Source of the DNA: Epiperipatus broadwayi
Lineage: Eukaryota > Onychophora > Udeonychophora > Euonychophora > Peripatidae
Length of the DNA: 64,000 nucleotides
NCBI GenBank assembly: GCA_028023455.1
Contig: JAQFVV010000449.1
Span: forward strand, 192,001 to 256,000
Reading direction: 5' to 3'
Shown: positions 60,961 to 64,000 of the stretch, one piece after another
How positions within the stretch are numbered: position 1 is the first letter of the stretch
Layout: the number at the start of each line of letters is the position of its first letter
Program-made: the position numbers and the translations under genes
Notes under the pieces: generated by a model
Database searches by the model: none
The model's input: only the letters and a program-made list of their open reading frames with translations
What the model was told of the DNA's origin: nothing

Positions 60961-62242
60961 GAAATAGAATACCATTAATCCAAATAACTATTCAAAAAAC
61001 TTTTATTATTCAGGTAACAATTTTTTACAATAAATACATTAGTTTGTTAACACATTTACAAATAAAATTAAAGGGGAGAAAAAAATTCCATAAAATTAAT
61101 AAGCCAAATTGCAGCGAGTTACCTATTTTTGTTTTTCATCTTAATCCAGTAACTTGTATAATTTATGATCAGTGTTATAATTAATTTGTAAAAAAAATCA
61201 CATCGAATTATTGAATTGAGATTGGGGAAAAGAAATTATTTTTTAAAAAATAAGAATACATTTTTAAAAAAGTTTATATTGAATTGCCAAGTGGAAATCT
61301 GAAGCATTTTAAATACAAAAAATAAAGGGGGTTATTTGCTTGAAGGAAATTATTATTTTAAGTACTACATAAAAGATGTTGGTATTTTTATAAAAATAAA
61401 CTTATATTGTATTTTAAAGTTTTATATTATTATAAATATAATAAATTTATACAGAAAGTATTTATATGTAAATGAAACTGTAGATACTAAAGTTAATGTT
61501 TGTTTACATTTTAGCAGAATTTGGGTTTATATTGAGGGGAGTAAAAAATTTATTAATAATATTTATTAGTTAGTCGTTAGTCTAGAGATTATTCACTTAA
61601 TGAATAATATTTCTATAGTGTAACTTTCACTACACCACTGTCACACAAGGTAAGGATTGTTTTCTACCTGCTTTTAACACCTTGTGGAGGGGTATAATCA
61701 TAAACATATGATCAAAGACACGTGGATAAGATGTATGATTCAATGCAGATTTCATGCTGAACCAGCACTCATCAGTTGACCCAGATTAAAATCTCTTATG
61801 CATATTTTTATCGTTGTTCGGTTTATATAGATAACCAATTACTACAGATTAATTCCGCTAAATGGTTTGTGTTAAAGTTGTGAGGGCGATAAGTTTGATA
61901 CTAGTCAATTACACTATAATAATTGGCTATCTACATATCCTGAACAATGATAAAGATATGATCTGGTTCAATAGATGAGTGCTGGTTCAGCATGAAATAT
62001 GCATCTTGGGGATCATGCATCTTTTTCGCATGTCTTTGGTCATGTGTTTGTGTTTACACCCCTCCACAAAGTGTTAAAAGCAGATAGAAATCAGTCCCTA
62101 CCTTACGTGAGAATGGTGAAGTGACACACTACATTAAATATTATTTATTAAGTGAGTAAAAGATTTACTTTTGAAATCTGAAAAATTCCCACATTTGAAA
62201 AATCTTTGGTACTGAATGATTTTGGATTAATGGTTTTTACTG
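60961..62242. mobile_element. Possible pogo-like element hosting a nested foldback
   Basis: The right end reads, as complement, CAGTAAAAACCATTAATCCA with TA just outside (62243-62244), a terminus style of pogo/Tigger elements. The left end has ACCATTAATCCAAAT at 60971 but its outermost bases are degraded. No transposase. The foldback at 61618-62131 would be nested within it. Confidence 0.35.
61618..62131. repeat. Foldback element of about 510 bp
   Basis: Long inverted arms: TAGTGTAACTTTCAC / complement of GTGACACACTA at the tips, then CTGCTTTTAACACCTTGTGG with its complement and GATCAAAGACA with TGTCTTTGGTC. A block near the middle of each arm resembles repeat R2 (TTCATGCTGAACCAGCACTC). The core (61800-61960) is a unique loop. 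Non-coding. Confidence 0.8.
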
Positions 62243-62500
62243 TATTTTAATTTTGAATATAAATCATGTATTTTTAAAACAAAGAATTTAGATGCTTTAT
62301 TTCTGAGGAAAGTTTTAAAAAAAAATGAATGTACTGACGGAGAGTGATATATATATATTTTTTCCACTTTCCACTTTTATTGATTCTTTTTGCTTTATAA
62401 AAGTTTAGAAAACATAATTTGATGTACTTTTATTCTTTATGAGTTGTTGAAGTGTCAATTATTTCAGTCAAAAATAATATGTGTATATTTTTTTGATCAG

Positions 62501-62679
62501 ATGCAAAGGTGTTAAAATGTATAAGCTTCATCCTTGGGTTCATCAATATTGTAACAATCGTACTAGTGAAGATCAGATCCGTGCTATTTATTTTCCTGAC
62601 GTGGACCCATCCGATCTTCCTCCGCACGCTCAGTTTTCTATGACAGCGGGTGATTTCCAAGAAGTTTATACAACGCCAA
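62501..62679 (+). CDS. CARNMT1: Carnosine N-methyltransferase, exon 5; gene continues beyond the window
   Basis: The acceptor TTTTTTTGATCAG precedes [20 protein letters not shown], then [37 protein letters not shown]. [48 protein letters not shown] is the most conserved part of the family and includes residues known to line the carnosine and SAM pocket (family knowledge). The exon ends ACGCCAA|GTATGT with a good donor, one base into a codon. The five exons total 784 nt. The remaining catalytic-core exons, starting with the NxWDxIxTCFFIDTAxN region, are not found before 64000, so the CDS is 3'-incomplete here. Confidence 0.95.
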
Positions 62680-64000
62680 GTATGTTTACTGTTTAGCTTA
62701 TATATGCATATATATATTATTCTATATGTTTTTTTATTATCAGGATTATTGCTGAAAGATTGCAAATCCTAAATAAATAAAAAAAACAGTATGTAAAACG
62801 TGAAATGTTCATAGAGAATAGACTGTTGCAAATTTCAGAGCTAATCTTTTCTACCGTTTTTATAAAGTAAATTTATTTCAGAAGAAATGAACTTATGGAA
62901 CTTACATTTTATTAAACGTCATTACAAATCAATAGTCTATGTATGTTAGCTTAGAACCAAACAAATTACCGAATGAAGATGTTCTTCATTAACATTAAGG
63001 CAGAGAGAATCGGAAGGCAATGCTTAATAAATCCGAATCCTCTGCTGTCCTATTCCAATATCCCCAGACTTGTTTCTAGCCAGCTTTAATCTAGTCTGGA
63101 GATATTTGAATAGGACAACACCAGATAAGGAATTAAGTATTACTACCTGGCATTTATTGGTTACTAACGCTTACACTAAATGGCATAAATATCACTTGAG
63201 ACTAGGAGATATAAAGTTCTGAAGAAGATTGGTGGGGCAATCGAAACTGTAACCTGTAAAAAAAGGGTGGTAATAAAGCATTGTGTAACAGTAGTAAAGT
63301 GAATGGACAATTTAGTATTATATGACATAAATGTAGTGAGATTGAAAGAAATTGCTATTAGATAGCAAAAAGTGTGAGCAAAGATCAGATGATATCTTAT
63401 TGGTGAATCGGAAGATAATCAAATGAATATTTACTGTAATAAAGTGTGGTCGTGAGTATTTTATAAAATTTATATAATATAATAAATTAATTATGTATCC
63501 AGACTTTACCATGCATGGCCTTTATATATCCTTTTTATTTGTATTAAAGTTAATAATATAAAAAAATTGTTTGATAAAGGCATTGTATTAATACATTTGA
63601 TTGATGACAATATATGTGTATATATATAATTAAGAGGAATAAACCACCCTTCCTTCAGCTCTGGATAAATAGTACTTACTCTATGTGTTATCAAAGATTC
63701 AGGAGTAGAATGAGTTATATATACAAGACTATAAATAGATAAAATTATTGTAAGTTTAGTAAAATTTTCCATGTATATTTTTAATTACAGTTCCAATTAG
63801 GAAAATACACAGAAAATCTTATTCAACTTTCAGGAATTACAGCTGTAAAAACCAAAACATTTTCTGTTATAATTAGTTTTTATGAGAAAGGATTTTTTAC
63901 TTTTGGAAATATTTGAAAAATCGTATTACTTGAAACTTTCACACATATTAAGTGGTTTCGCCTGAACATCCTCCCTTATTTAAAAATTTAAGGGTAGTTA
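62680..64000 (+). other. CARNMT1 intron 5 (start) with R1 remnant at 63000-63200
   Basis: Begins with the exon 5 donor; no further CARNMT1 exon appears before the window ends. R1-like sequence with an internal inverted pair (CAATATCCCCAGACTTG against TCTAGTCTGGAGATATTTG) lies at 63045-63125, and a TCTGAAGAAGATTG...CGAAACTG motif at 63220-63250. Confidence 0.5.

Noticed and set aside
62430-62765. Minus-strand frame over CARNMT1 exon 5
   Set aside because: Antisense of a strongly conserved exon.
62680-64000. Search for CARNMT1 exon 6
   Set aside because: No frame with the expected WDxIxTCFFIDTAxN-type block follows exon 5 before the window ends.

Overview
The window is metazoan nuclear DNA: AT-rich, intron-rich, and crowded with decayed non-LTR retrotransposons, tRNA-derived SINEs, DNA-transposon remnants and long inverted repeats. 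Nothing bacterial, viral or organellar was recognised. The phylum cannot be fixed from sequence alone. Long repeat-filled introns and the RTE-type LINEs suggest a large-genome invertebrate; a cephalopod or a chelicerate would fit.

Only two host genes are supported, both on the + strand. The first contributes its last coding exon at 174-377, encoding a highly charged Arg/Glu-rich C-terminus that I cannot name. The second is the orthologue of carnosine N-methyltransferase (CARNMT1). Five consecutive exons are recognisable (27362-27450, 35056-35254, 52083-52258, 52435-52575, 62501-62679). Reading phases match at every junction, and the exons give about 261 codons. The introns are about 7.6 kb, 16.8 kb, 176 bp and 9.9 kb. 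The gene runs off the right edge without its last roughly 130-150 codons.

Layout. 0.2-2.4 kb: end of gene 1 and its probable 3' UTR. 2.5-6 kb: foldback elements, SINE heads and repeat family R1. 6.4-9.6 kb: a near full-length but frameshifted RTE LINE on the - strand. 9.8-12.1 kb: a 3-copy tandem repeat, then a tandem array of tRNA-derived SINE units. 13.5-15.6 kb: two LINE fragments of different lineages abutting head to head. 19.2-21.9 kb: a second, more decayed RTE copy (+). 23.4-26.8 kb: an atypical less AT-rich segment, foldbacks, and a recent ~430-bp tandem duplication ending about 550 bp before the CARNMT1 start codon.

Intron 1 holds a TA-flanked Tc1/mariner-type element and a LINE fragment. 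Intron 2 holds a Merlin-like element with a perfect 8-bp target duplication, a pogo/Tigger-like element, a three-arm foldback cluster, a 5'-truncated L1/Tx1-like LINE whose ORF is broken by one amber codon, and a very decayed jockey/CR1-like LINE. Intron 4 holds a mariner transposase pseudogene, further foldbacks (one with Pol III B boxes in both arms) and RTE remnants.

The genes do not form a visible functional unit. No undescribed system is evident. The most unusual features are the SINE-derived tandem array, the density of intronic foldbacks able to form long RNA hairpins, and the upstream duplication at CARNMT1.
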